A stretch of 64,000 nt of DNA, taken from Steromphala cineraria. Lineage: Eukaryota; Mollusca; Gastropoda; Trochida; Trochidae. Location: positions 720,593-784,592 of the forward strand of contig OU744727.1 of the NCBI GenBank assembly GCA_916613615.1, in the 5' to 3' direction. The translations under genes were made by a program, and so were the position numbers. Shown piece by piece: positions 33,622 to 43,570 of the stretch. Under the pieces are notes generated by a model, which made no database searches, was not told where the DNA came from, and saw only the letters and a list, made by a program, of their open reading frames with translations. Every line of letters starts with the position of its first letter. Position 1 is the first letter of the stretch.

Positions 33622-34080
33622 CTATGCCAAAGTCTGTGTAGCGGGTTCTTCACCAGTATCTTCGTTGTCCTCGCTGTCCTCGCTGCAGCAAAAAAACTGC
33701 AGTTTGTTGTAGGTCCGGTTATTAGTTGATTTTCTCTGTCCGAGATACATCAAATGAGTCGACGACTTTAAGGCTTCAGTGTAACGATCGTTCATTAATA
33801 TTTCAAAGTCTCTCTCCTCCTCGTTTGAATGGACAGTTTTCAGGATCACCTTCCACAGACTTTCCTGTTTGAGTTTGAATTCGTTGACAGATGTTATGTG
33901 TAGAAGACGATTCTTTGGAAGATCGCTAATTTTGGTTCTCGAATCTTCCTGATATACACCATCTTCATTAAATTTATCCATAAGCTTCTTTTCAGACAGC
34001 TTCATGACTTTAGGTTTAAAAACCTTTTTATCGCCACCATCAGTAAGGATTTCTGTAGTTTTCCTCTTAAGCGATGCCAT
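33622..34080 (-). CDS. Hypothetical 152-residue charged protein, intact copy
   Basis: The frame starts MASLKRKTTEILTDGGDKKV. It is basic at the N terminus and rich in K, E and D throughout (KLSEKKLMDKFNEDG, RTKISDLPKNRLLHI, KLKQESLWKVILKTVHSNEE). It has an acidic tail SEDSEDNEDTGEEPAT and two adjacent Cys (FFCCSED). There is no signal peptide or membrane segment. The middle (LLHITSVNEFKLKQESLWKV, FEILMNDRYTEAL) could be helical. I do not recognise the family. Copy A of the duplication has a stop codon and a frameshift. Its start lies about 260 bp from the 78-bp satellite, which therefore sits in its upstream region. Confidence 0.55.
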   Translation of the reverse strand: MASLKRKTTEILTDGGDKKVFKPKVMKLSEKKLMDKFNEDGVYQEDSRTKISDLPKNRLLHITSVNEFKLKQESLWKVILKTVHSNEEERDFEILMNDRYTEALKSSTHLMYLGQRKSTNNRTYNKLQFFCCSEDSEDNEDTGEEPATQTLA

Positions 34081-34339
34081 GATGCGAACAGAAGCAGGTG
34101 ATGATGCAGTAGGTGAGTGATGAGAACAGAAGCAGAACTTGTATGGTATCAGTGTGTGATATCAAAAAAAAAGTGTAAGTTGACAGAGTGTTAATCACTC
34201 TTTTATACCAGACCCGAATCCAACAGGTGTAGGCAAGAACCATATACCTATTCAATTTCAAAATTCAATACATACTCAAGTTAGGTTATGTCTCCACCCT
34301 TATTGGCATAGACTGACCAGGTGTGATATGTTGAGACAT

Positions 34340-35200
34340 GTGACATGAGTACAATACCCTTTCAAATTCCAAATTCAATACCCCATTCAATTCAGGTACC
34401 CGCCCTTGTTGAGGCAGGTGACACGAGAACAATACCCTCTCAAATTCCAAATTCAATACCCTATTCAATTCAGGTACCCGCCCTTGTTGAGGCAGGTGAC
34501 ACGAGTACAACACCCTTTCAAATTCCAAATTCAATACCCTATTCATTTAAGGTCCCCACCCTTGTTGTGACAGGTGACACTAGTACAATACCCTTTCAAA
34601 GTCAAATTCAATACCCCATTCAATTCAGGTACCCGCCCTTGTTGAGGCAGGTGACATGAGTACAATACCCTTTCAAATTCCAAATTCAATACCCCATTCA
34701 ATTCAGGTACCCGCCCTTGTTGAGGCAGGTGACACGAGTACAATACCCTTTCAAATTCCAAATTCAATACCCTATTCAATTCAGGTACCCGCCCTTGTTG
34801 AGGCAGGTGACACGAGTACAATACCCTTTCAAATTCCAAATTCAATACCCTATTCAATTAAGGTCCCCACCCTTGTTGTGACAGATGACACTAGTACAAT
34901 ACCCTTTTCAATTTCAAATTCAATACTCCATTCAATTAAGGTCCCCACCCTTGTTGTGACAGGTGACACTAGTACAATACCCTTTCAAAGTCAAATTTAA
35001 TACCCTATTCAATTCAGGTTCCCCACCCTTGTTGAGGCAGGTGACACGAGTACAATACCCCATTCAATTCCAAATTCAATACCCCATTCAATTCAAGTTG
35101 ACGCCCTTGTTGAGACAGGTGACACGAGTACAATACCCTTTCAATTCAAATTTCAATACCCCATTCAATTTAGTATCGAGGCAGGTGAGATGCAGGTGTC
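34340..35200. repeat. 78-bp minisatellite, copy B (about 11 units)
   Basis: The units are the same as at 22449-23965, including the CAGGTACCCGCCC and AAGGTCCCCACCC variants. The array decays from about 35160 onward into scattered CAATACCYATTCAAT pieces up to about 35350. It is shorter than copy A by some eight units. Confidence 0.9.
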
Positions 35201-35439
35201 ACGAAGACAATACCTATTTCAAATTCAATGGGTATTGTTCCTATATCAATAAAGGAGGATACTGGTATTCAATTCAATACCCATTCAATTTAGGTATCCA
35301 CCCTTATTGATATAATAACAATACCCATTCATTCAGAGAACAATACCTATTCATCTCTAAAAGGGTCAAGAGGGTCAAAAGGGTCAATGATGACGTCATT
35401 AAACCTTATTCAGGCTAATCACTTATCACTTTTCATCTA

Positions 35440-35690
35440 CTCACAATCACTGTATTGAGAAGATTGTTTTCGGCTTATGGCATACCACATCAACTGGTCT
35501 CGGACAATGGTCCACAGTTTACCTCATATGAGTTCACAGAGTTCCTGAAAAAAAATGGTGTTCAACACATTCTATTATCTCCTTACCATCCTAGCTCGAA
35601 TGGAGAGGCTGAGAGATTCGCCCGTAATTCAAAACTGCAATGAAGTCTATGAAGACTACTCCCGGATACCTGGATCAACACACCTGTAAG
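35440..35690 (+). pseudogene. Ty3/gypsy integrase core fragment
   Basis: The frame reads RLFSAYGIPHQLVSDNGPQF, SYEFTEFLKKNGVQHI and SPYHPSSNGEAERF. It holds the second Asp (SDNGPQF) and the Glu (NGEAER) of the DDE integrase triad. A frameshift after NGEAERF ends the frame at 35643. Recognisable sequence goes on to about 35690, where a LINE tail begins. The end of the same gypsy pol appears at 42976-43059, past the LINEs. Confidence 0.85.
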
Positions 35691-35692
35691 TT

Positions 35693-36600
35693 TATAATAA
35701 TTATAATAATAATGCATCGCATTTGTAGAGCGCAAATCTCCAGAAGGACTCCTTGCGCTTTTTCTCTCACAGTCTTAGATAATTAAGGGAAGGCTTGTTG
35801 AAACAGGTATGTTTTAAGCCCAGTCTTGAAGGCACTAAGTGTTGGTGAATTTCGCAGTTCATTTGGGAGAGCATTCCAGACTGAGGGTGCACTGTATTTG
35901 AATGAGCGTTCTCCTGCTGACTTTAAATTGCATTTAGGCGTTTTTAGTAGTTTTTCACTGCATGATCGAAGAGTTCTGGTGGCCTGGTAGGTGGATAACT
36001 TCTTAGAAAGGTACGGTGGTAGTAAACCATCAAAGTGGCGATACACAAGTGTAGCAATCTTGTAGTTGCATCTGTAAGTGATAGGTAGCCAGTGAAGTTG
36101 TCGCAGCATAGGAGTCATGTGATCATACTTCCGTCTCCTCAAGACGATACCCGCTACCCCGTGCTGTACTCGCTTGAGACGAGCAATCTCATCAACGGGT
36201 AGACCATAACAGACTGAATTGCAATAGCCCAATCTGGAAGTGATATGGCATCGTACAAGACTGGCTGCTGCATCTTCAGTGAGATATGGTCTGATTGAGG
36301 AAAGTCGGCGCATCTCAAGAAAGCAAACTCGAGAGATTTTGCTGATGTGGCTGTGGAGAGAAAGTGTTTGATCTAAGTGCACTCCCAGAACTTTACACAC
36401 GATTGAAACGGAATCTCACTTTCTCCTATTCTGGCTGACATGTCTTAGATGTTCTTAAGACGGATAGGTGTACCCACTGGCATGAGTTCGGTTTTGTCAG
36501 TGTTCAATTTCAGCTTGTTACTGAGCATCCATTTAAGAACATCATCAATACATAATTGTGGAGTGGACGTGTCTCTCTCGGCTCTCTCGGCTCTCACCAC
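35693..36600 (-). pseudogene. 5'-truncated LINE, reverse-transcriptase C-terminal part
   Basis: Reading on the minus strand, the fragment has WMLSNKLKLNTDKTELMPVG, a frame break, then KVLGVHLDQTLSLHSHISK, SRLGYCNSVCYGLP, HMTPMLRQLHWLPI, GLLPPYLSKKL and FKTGLKTYLFQQAF. This is the usual end of CR1/L2- or Rex-type LINE polymerases, and the exact clade is not certain. It ends in an ATT-rich tail at 35693-35712 behind a conserved GCGCAAGGAGTCC segment. The endonuclease and RT active site are missing. Confidence 0.85.
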
Positions 36601-36864
36601 GCCGTCTGAATTCTCAACTACTTCGACCTTACTAAAGCCAAAATTGGATGAATGTTGTGAAAACAGGTATGGCATACTAACAGTGATTATCTGAATTATA
36701 TGCCTGAATGAAGTTGTGAAAACTATTCCAAAATGCTGTGAGTGTTGAACTTGAGGTAACCTTCATGAATGTCGGCCATCTTGATTTGGTGACAATACCA
36801 TACCTTTTGTGAATGTTTATCTGTAACACCTTCATATGTGTCTCTTAAATCCTGTGACATCTTA

Positions 36865-37806
36865 ATGGATACACACCTAGTGTCATCAAAGCGTAATAGA
36901 TCGGACGTATCTTCTTCAACCGAGTCCGACACTTTGACCAAAAGACAGTGTAATTTGAGCCCCAGTAGTCAGTGTCCTGATACCTCAAGTGAACTATCTA
37001 ACTCCATAATGAGTGAGCACGGATCAAATGATATTGTATTCGAAAGCGAGGAACCAAATGAAAGCCCTCTTGTTAGTCAGTTTCGTGAGGCTTTGCAAGA
37101 TAAGACTATTCTATCTCTGATAGGAGCTGCTGTTAGTGAGGCCATTGCACCAACTATAGCCACAACTATCAAGCAGGAGATGCATGCTGTGGTCCAAAAA
37201 ACAAGAGAATTAGAAGATGAACTCGTAGTCCTTAAGGAAAATATAGTCGAAAAAGATAAGCTTATCGAAACTCTAGCTGATAGTTTAGACAGATTAGAGC
37301 AGCACTCCAGGGGTAACAATATTCGTGTCACAGGTATTCCTGAAAAGCATGGAGAAGACACTAATCAACTCATCGTTGATGCCGCTAATGCAGTTGGGGT
37401 AGTCATCACGCCCACAGACATAGACGTCAGTCATAGAGTCCCCCGTTTCCCCCCAAAACCTCAATCTCAAGCAAGGCCTATTCTTGTGCGTCTTCGGGCA
37501 AACTCAACCAAACAAAACTTGATGTCCAACAGATCTAAGCTGAAACATCAAGATGCATGGCCAGGCAGTAAGGTCTTTATTAATGAAGACCTAACTAGGA
37601 AGAGGGCAATGTTGGCGCGAAATGCTCGGGATCTAGTCAAGGAGAAAAGGTTGGAATCGTCATGGGTCACAGGAGGAGTTGTGATTGTAAAAATGAAAGA
37701 CGGTACACAGAAGAAGGTGTCAACAATGTCGCAATATCAAGACATATATGAGGCTACACGACTGATAACTACATTCAGTCTAAGTCAGAATCCAGCAGGC
37801 AATTAG
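36865..37806 (+). CDS. LINE ORF1 protein (coiled coil plus RNA-binding domain)
   Basis: The 313 residues from the ATG at 36865 give a Ser/acid-rich N-terminal part (1-75), a helical segment and coiled coil at about 105-150 (ELEDELVVLKENIVEKDKLI, LADSLDRLEQHSRG), and an L1-ORF1p-like RRM/C-terminal region. That region has NNIRVTGIPEKHGE, DIDVSHRVP, RPILVRL, and KVFINEDLTRKRAMLARNAR. Such proteins trimerise and coat LINE RNA as chaperones. ORF1 of this kind is known in several CR1/L2/L1-type elements. The frame is uninterrupted and the stop is 1.6 kb before ORF2. Confidence 0.85.
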   Translation: MDTHLVSSKRNRSDVSSSTESDTLTKRQCNLSPSSQCPDTSSELSNSIMSEHGSNDIVFESEEPNESPLVSQFREALQDKTILSLIGAAVSEAIAPTIATTIKQEMHAVVQKTRELEDELVVLKENIVEKDKLIETLADSLDRLEQHSRGNNIRVTGIPEKHGEDTNQLIVDAANAVGVVITPTDIDVSHRVPRFPPKPQSQARPILVRLRANSTKQNLMSNRSKLKHQDAWPGSKVFINEDLTRKRAMLARNARDLVKEKRLESSWVTGGVVIVKMKDGTQKKVSTMSQYQDIYEATRLITTFSLSQNPAGN

Positions 37807-39435
37807 TTGCTTGCATGTGGACCGGCGAATATTCATATGTGCTTTGCAGTGAAATAATTTACTCCCATATACTATGCCAACACCTCACTCTTATACAAGT
37901 GTACTTTGATCTAAATGTGTGTCTATATTATTAACACTTCCACTAACAGTACAAGGAAGTGATACTATAATCAGAAAACGATCATCTGTTGTGCGCCCCT
38001 TTTTATTTCATTTAATTATGTTATTCATAAAACAACATCTATTCAAACGTTATTTGCAGATGGTTACATGTCCGTAGATAACCGTGGTTAACCAAAGATT
38101 TATCTCAATTACCTGTTATATAGTCAATCTTAATCTGCGAAAGGTAATACAGTATCTTGGATCGGGTGTTCAATGTTTATATTCTGCTTTATGTATACAT
38201 TTTTGTCGAATCAGTACGGATGAATATAGTCATTATCTGATTTATTTGATTCTTATTTCGTGTCTTATTGCGAGTATGCATATACTCATTGGGTCATTCA
38301 GTGTGGTTAATATTATTTTTCATTGATACACATTGATTATCTATTTTTCAACCCTATAATTTATTATATTCTAAAATACCAATACATTAATACATCTTTT
38401 TGTATTGTATTTTACATCTCTTCATTAACACCAAATTGGCTACTAAATTGCATAACAAAAGGTTACATTATTTTTCAGTTTTATCTCCGAAGTATTCATG
38501 AAGTTAGTAGTACTGACCCATCTCAAATTTTACATTGTACTTCACACACTACAGTGCTATCATTCTTCACAACAAAACACTCACTCAGAATATATGTTTA
38601 TCTTCAATCCCTATGATCGTCGCCAACTTAAAGTCTAAATACAATTTATATAACTAACATAACATTATCGAATAACTTACTTTAAATTTCCAATCTTTTC
38701 CACTCTCCACATAAGCAGGTATCCATATTGAGTATAAGCCAGTCTACACGACACTGCTCGCATACCATGCATCACATACTGCACGGGCTTTTCACTTAGA
38801 ACATGCTTCACAGCAACTGCTTACAACACCCTGACTCGACATCGATGAATATACGATATTCAATGTTTGCTTCTAAATTTGTTTCTATTAATCATATTAA
38901 ATACCATCATACTTTAGTTATTACATATCGATAGCAAACTATTACTTTAAAGTTTGTTATGTACTTTTATTGGGTATTCTCGGATTTGGAAGAATTTTCA
39001 ACGTTTTTATTTATAACATTTTTTTTTTCATTGTCACCATTCTTTAAGGATATGCTTGTTAACTTAATATCTGAGTTTGCGTTTGTGTGAACTCAAATGT
39101 ACTTTTGTTCAATTCTAAAGAATATTATAAGTTAATGTAAGGTCTGGTTGCGAATATGACTTTCCCTCTGTTCACTCCATTGTATGGAGTCCTATTATTT
39201 TTACTTACTTCTTTGTTTTCTTACAAGTTAACGTGTTTAACGTCCACTTCAGTTCAACGCCTACAAATGTCTACACCTACGTTACTTCTGCACTTTGGTT
39301 CCATATATCTTCTATGTCTTCATGCTAGTCGTACTTCAAATTCGTCTGATACAGCTATGATTCACAACGTTAAGCAATATATTCTGACAGCTACACCCAC
39401 TGCCTCTTACTTTGTGTTTTTTGTAAGACAGTTCG
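37807..39435 (+). other. 1.6-kb inter-ORF region of the LINE
   Basis: This is AT-rich with no conserved protein. Its last 280 bp carry a small frame (39156-39446, 96 codons, hydrophobic start MTFPLFTPLYGVLLFLLTSL). The TGA of that frame overlaps the ORF2 ATG by 11 nt (ATGGGGGTTGA). The small frame could be a leader for re-initiation at ORF2, or chance. Related two-ORF LINEs usually have much shorter gaps. Confidence 0.5.
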
Positions 39436-42400
39436 ATGGGGGTTGATATAACTCAGTATAGGATGGCAGTTGGGCTGTTTGCTGGCATTACGGCCAGAGG
39501 AAATAGTCGCCGATTTGACAAATTAACATGTTTCTGTATACTACTTTGCTTATGCTTAGGTGTCCGTTATTTCTTATTGATATCTTTATTTCTAATATGC
39601 TGTGGAGATGTGCATCCTAACCCTGGCCCAGACCTCAGTATTATACATTTGAACATACGTAGCTTAAGGGAAAAAATTGATCTTCTTGTAGCAGAGTATA
39701 ATCACTACGATGTAATATGTTTATCGGAAACTTGGTTAAGCCCTTTTGTCTCAAATGATGATATAATTATACCCGGGTATCACCCACCAGTCCGGAAAGA
39801 TAGACTAACAAGGGGAGGAGGGGTCGCGATATATGTTAAGAATGAATTGTACTTCAAACATGCAACAGATCTGGATGTTCCTGACTTAGAAGCTATTTGG
39901 GTTGAAGTTATTGCAAATGGTAATAGTAAACTTCTCATTGGATCATTCTACAGAGCTGACTTAAGCAATCGATATTGGGATTTGATTGACAATGCATTTT
40001 CAATGGCTAAAAGTAAAAATATACGGTTATTCATACTCGGTGATTTTAACGCTAATATGATAAATACTAGCAACAATAAAATGAATAATCTTCTGACTAT
40101 GTATGATCTAGTTCAGATTATTGATGAGCCAACTCGAGTTACACAAACCTCTAGTACTTTATTAGATATTATACTTACCTCATCGCTAGACATTGTCATT
40201 GATTCCGGCGTCCTTACTCCTGTCTGCAGCGATCATAGTCCAATCTTTGTTTCATTAAAATTTGGAAAATGTTCAAAAGGTGCCTACAAGAGGACTATTT
40301 ATGACTATAACCGTGCAGATTATGACGGGTTAAGTAACAGTATTTTAACATTCGACTGGGACTCGCTATTTAATGACGATATTGACAGCTCCTCTGAAAT
40401 CTTCACATCTACTCTAAATAGATTGATCAATACCTATATCCCTAATAAAGAAGTTGTTATAAGACCACGAGATGGCATATGGATGAATGGCTTTCTGCGT
40501 TCGCTAATGAGGACAAGAAACCGCTTACATAAACTTGCTAAACGAAGAAACAATAGCCTTGATTGGGACCGGTTTAAAGCTGTTAGAAATAAAGTCATAT
40601 CTGAAGTTAGAAAAGCTAAGCGCGCATACGACTTGAAACTTGATACTATTATCAACACTGAGCGGGGATCAAAGTCATGGTGGCGTTTAGTCAAGAAGTA
40701 TATTCAGAATAACAGTAGCTCGGGTAAACCATTCCCTCCAATTACTCATAATGATATCGTTCTTGATGATCCTGACGATATTGCAGACGCTTTTAACGAA
40801 TATTTCACAGATCAAGCTCAAGTTAATGAACCTAATATCGAACCTACTCCTCCCACTTCCAGTGAAAACAAACTAGATATCTTATCTCTTACAGACAGCG
40901 AAGTCCTTGATATTTTACTTTCGCTTGATACAAAGAAAGCCAAGGGTCCGGACAACTTAAGTAATAAATTATTAAAGGTATTGGCGCGTGCACTGTATGG
41001 CCCTGTTACTAAGTTATTTAATATATCTCTTAAAACTTCCCGATTTCCCAATATTTGGAAATTCTCTGCGGTCACCCCGATACACAAGAAAGGTACTGTC
41101 CATGTTTGTAACAATTATAGACCAGTTGCTTTAACGTCGTGTTTGGCTAAAGTACTCGAGAAGTGTATATTTAAGCACGTGTACAACTTTTGCGTCGACA
41201 ATGATATCATATCCGTACATCAATCGGGATTTAAGCCAGGTGACTCGACTGTATATCAGTTAACTGATCTTTATGATGTACTATCAAAGGCATTAGATGA
41301 AGGTAAAGAAATCAGAGCTGTTTTCTGTGATATCAGCAAGGCTTTCGATCGTGTTTGGCATAAGGGGCTATTAGCAAAATTGGAATCTATAGGGATAACT
41401 GGAAATTTGCTTGATTGGTTTAAACATTATTTACACGATAGAAAACAATCAGTTGTTATCAATGGGCGTAAGTCAAGTTCAAAATCTGTATTAGCCGGCG
41501 TGCCTCAAGGTTCAGTTCTTGGGCCTCTCTTATTTCTCATATACATTAATGACTTAACAAACGGAATTGTAAGCAATGTGAAACTTTTCGCAGACGACAC
41601 TTCTCTTTATTTAGTTATTGAGAACCCAATCCAGGCACAAACTCTTCTCAACAGTGACCTTGAACTTATTTCCGACTGGGCAAGCAAATGGCAGGTTAAA
41701 TTCAGCCCTGAAAAGACAGAAGCTATGCTATTTTCAAATAAGACCAACGCAAGTCCCAAATTACAACTTAAACTCAACAATTCGATAATTCCTGAAGTTG
41801 AAGAACATAAACATCTCGGTTTAATTTTACAGGATGATGGAAAATGGCATAAACATATTGACTATATACTACGAAAAGCAAGCCCACTAATAAATTGTTT
41901 GAGAAGTTTGAAATATAGATTGAATAGAATATCACTTGAAACTATGTACATATCTTTTATAATGCCAATCTTTGATTACTGTGACACGATATGGGACAAT
42001 TGTACAAAGGATCAGGCTCTAATGTTAGAGAAATTACACCTAGATGCTCTAAGGACTATATCGGGTGCGGTAAGAGGTACCAGTCATGAAAAGCTTTACT
42101 CGGAAACCGGATATAGCCCCCTGATTGAAAGGCGACAGCACCACAAACTCTGCATGTTCTATAAAATGTTTAATGGATTAACCCCACAATATCTGTCGAT
42201 ATTGGTACCCCCAAACGTTTCTAATTTGAGTAGATACAACTTGAGAAATTCTAATGATCTCCAAAATAATACAGGCCGCACATCTCTCTTTAATAACTCT
42301 TTTCTTCCCTCTACCGTGAGAGCATGGAATTTGTTAGATTTAGACATAAAAAATGCTGAATCGCTATCTCAATTTAAGAAGCTCACTTCTGGTGATAGGA

Positions 42401-42744
42401 TGTTGTCTCTAAAATTCAAAAAGTATGTATCATTTGGTCTTAGGCGCTGCCAAATTCTTCTCTGCCGCTTGCGCATTGGCTGCAGTGACTTAAACTCTCA
42501 TTTATTTGATAGATGTTTATCTGACAACCGTGCCTGTTCCTGTGGCAATATTCGAGAGGATCCATTCCATTATTTTCTTCAATGTCCTCTATATGATAGA
42601 TTTAGAATGACCAAGTTCTTCTTCCAAAACAATGTCACTTTAAATGTTATCTTAAACGGCGACGAATCATTGTCCTGGCCAGATAATGAACTGTTGGTAA
42701 AATCTGTTCACATGTTTATAACTGAATCTCACCGCTTTTCTTAA
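39436..42744 (+). CDS. LINE ORF2: APE endonuclease, reverse transcriptase, with N-terminal 2A-like motif
   Basis: The protein has 1102 residues. Residues 31-56 are strongly hydrophobic and end in GDVHPNPGP (57-65), close to the 2A ribosome-skipping consensus DxExNPGP but with His for Glu. The apurinic-type endonuclease spans 67-275 (HLNIRS, LSETW with E98, GDFNAN with D203, and SDHSP with D266/H267). The reverse transcriptase spans about 500-760 (GPDNLSNKLLK, NYRPVALTS, QSGFKPGDST, FCDISKAFDRVW with D632, GVPQGSVLGPLLF and FADDTSLY with D720/D721). The C-terminal Cys/His motif C-x-C-x8-H-x4-C is at 1034-1050. The enzyme nicks DNA and copies its own RNA at the target. All active-site residues are present and the frame has no breaks, so it may be competent. 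Confidence 0.93.
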   Translation: MGVDITQYRMAVGLFAGITARGNSRRFDKLTCFCILLCLCLGVRYFLLISLFLICCGDVHPNPGPDLSIIHLNIRSLREKIDLLVAEYNHYDVICLSETWLSPFVSNDDIIIPGYHPPVRKDRLTRGGGVAIYVKNELYFKHATDLDVPDLEAIWVEVIANGNSKLLIGSFYRADLSNRYWDLIDNAFSMAKSKNIRLFILGDFNANMINTSNNKMNNLLTMYDLVQIIDEPTRVTQTSSTLLDIILTSSLDIVIDSGVLTPVCSDHSPIFVSLKFGKCSKGAYKRTIYDYNRADYDGLSNSILTFDWDSLFNDDIDSSSEIFTSTLNRLINTYIPNKEVVIRPRDGIWMNGFLRSLMRTRNRLHKLAKRRNNSLDWDRFKAVRNKVISEVRKAKRAYDLKLDTIINTERGSKSWWRLVKKYIQNNSSSGKPFPPITHNDIVLDDPDDIADAFNEYFTDQAQVNEPNIEPTPPTSSENKLDILSLTDSEVLDILLSLDTKKAKGPDNLSNKLLKVLARALYGPVTKLFNISLKTSRFPNIWKFSAVTPIHKKGTVHVCNNYRPVALTSCLAKVLEKCIFKHVYNFCVDNDIISVHQSGFKPGDSTVYQLTDLYDVLSKALDEGKEIRAVFCDISKAFDRVWHKGLLAKLESIGITGNLLDWFKHYLHDRKQSVVINGRKSSSKSVLAGVPQGSVLGPLLFLIYINDLTNGIVSNVKLFADDTSLYLVIENPIQAQTLLNSDLELISDWASKWQVKFSPEKTEAMLFSNKTNASPKLQLKLNNSIIPEVEEHKHLGLILQDDGKWHKHIDYILRKASPLINCLRSLKYRLNRISLETMYISFIMPIFDYCDTIWDNCTKDQALMLEKLHLDALRTISGAVRGTSHEKLYSETGYSPLIERRQHHKLCMFYKMFNGLTPQYLSILVPPNVSNLSRYNLRNSNDLQNNTGRTSLFNNSFLPSTVRAWNLLDLDIKNAESLSQFKKLTSGDRMLSLKFKKYVSFGLRRCQILLCRLRIGCSDLNSHLFDRCLSDNRACSCGNIREDPFHYFLQCPLYDRFRMTKFFFQNNVTLNVILNGDESLSWPDNELLVKSVHMFITESHRFS

Positions 42745-42975
42745 ACGACATACCATAGTTGTAATGTTGACTCACTGTACCATTTGTAGGCGTGAAACGA
42801 ATTATATTTCCATGTATGACATCAAAATATATGTATCAATTTTGTTTTAAGGAGAAGCATTTATATAGGCTTTATTAGCCTGTTTGCTAATCCCTTTTCC
42901 ATATAGATTATACTTTTTGTTTTGTATCACATTAACATGTCTTATGGAAATAAAATATTGTTTAAATCAAAACAT

Positions 42976-43059
42976 GAACGAAACTACTGACACTGGAGAG
43001 CAAAGCCGACGTTATCCATTGCGAGAAAGGAAAGCACCAGATAGACTTGCCTATAAATG
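42976..43059 (+). pseudogene. C-terminal end of a gypsy pol
   Basis: A short in-frame end reads RRYPLRERKAPDRLAYK followed by a stop, typical of the last residues of Ty3/gypsy integrases. It lies immediately after the LINE 3' end and on the same strand as the integrase fragment at 35440-35690, so the two are probably one element split by LINE insertions with some loss between them. Confidence 0.75.
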
Positions 43060-43282
43060 AAATATAGAAGTTGAATTGTTGGGACATGTAGTTCGTTCTT
43101 GATGAAAACTTATTTCGAAATCAATGTGGTATTTATTTTGAAGTAAATGTTTACAAAACTGCAATTATTATGACTTGACAATGTTGACATTCCAGGTCAT
43201 GACAAGGTCATTGTGACAATTTATAATTCTGATGAAGAAACTAAATGGTTTCAGTGAACGTTCAATCAACTTTCTGATTTGT

Positions 43283-43570
43283 TTGTGAACAGTCCGAGTG
43301 GGCTTTTGTCAGGGTGGGCTTTTGTCCTGACACCCTTCTTCGGGATGGGTTAAAAAATCTTGTTTTCAAATAAATATTTTTTTCTTGAGAATATTGTTAA
43401 TGGATGAATCATATGACTAAATAATATCGTATGGTATCGTAATATAGTATTATAATACTCATATTATTACTATATAACAATAAATGAGTCATTTGTCCTA
43501 GGTAGCTTTTGTCCTAGGTGGCTTTTGTCCTTGGTGGCATTTGTCCGGGTGGCTTTTGTCCTGCTCCCAC
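43283..43570. repeat. Short repeats of GGTGGCTTTTGTCC
   Basis: GGGCTTTTGTC occurs twice at 43299-43330. After a 165-bp AT-rich gap, five near-tandem 15-17-bp units (variants of TAGGTGGCTTTTGTCC) run from about 43493 to 43562. The two clusters could be the ends of one degenerate element. Confidence 0.65.

Larger units (their letters stand above)
29236..35200. repeat. Segmental duplication, copy B
   Basis: The segment is collinear with 18121-23960. It keeps exon 1 of the secreted-protein gene and its upstream DNA. It lacks exons 2-3 (in copy A terms 18540 to about 19510 is deleted). It carries a 600-bp stretch (30446-31045) and a 1.8-kb TTAA-flanked element that copy A lacks, and has a shorter 78-bp array. 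Confidence 0.9.
36690..42975 (+). mobile_element. Apparently full-length APE-type LINE (CR1/L2 group)
   Basis: This non-LTR retrotransposon has two intact ORFs (36865-37806 and 39436-42744), about 170 bp of 5' leader, an unusual 1.6-kb inter-ORF region and a 3' end GGAAATAAAATATTG near 42945-42975. It lies between two parts of a gypsy pol. The exact 5' end is not defined by a clear target duplication. Intact frames suggest recent insertion. Confidence 0.85.
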
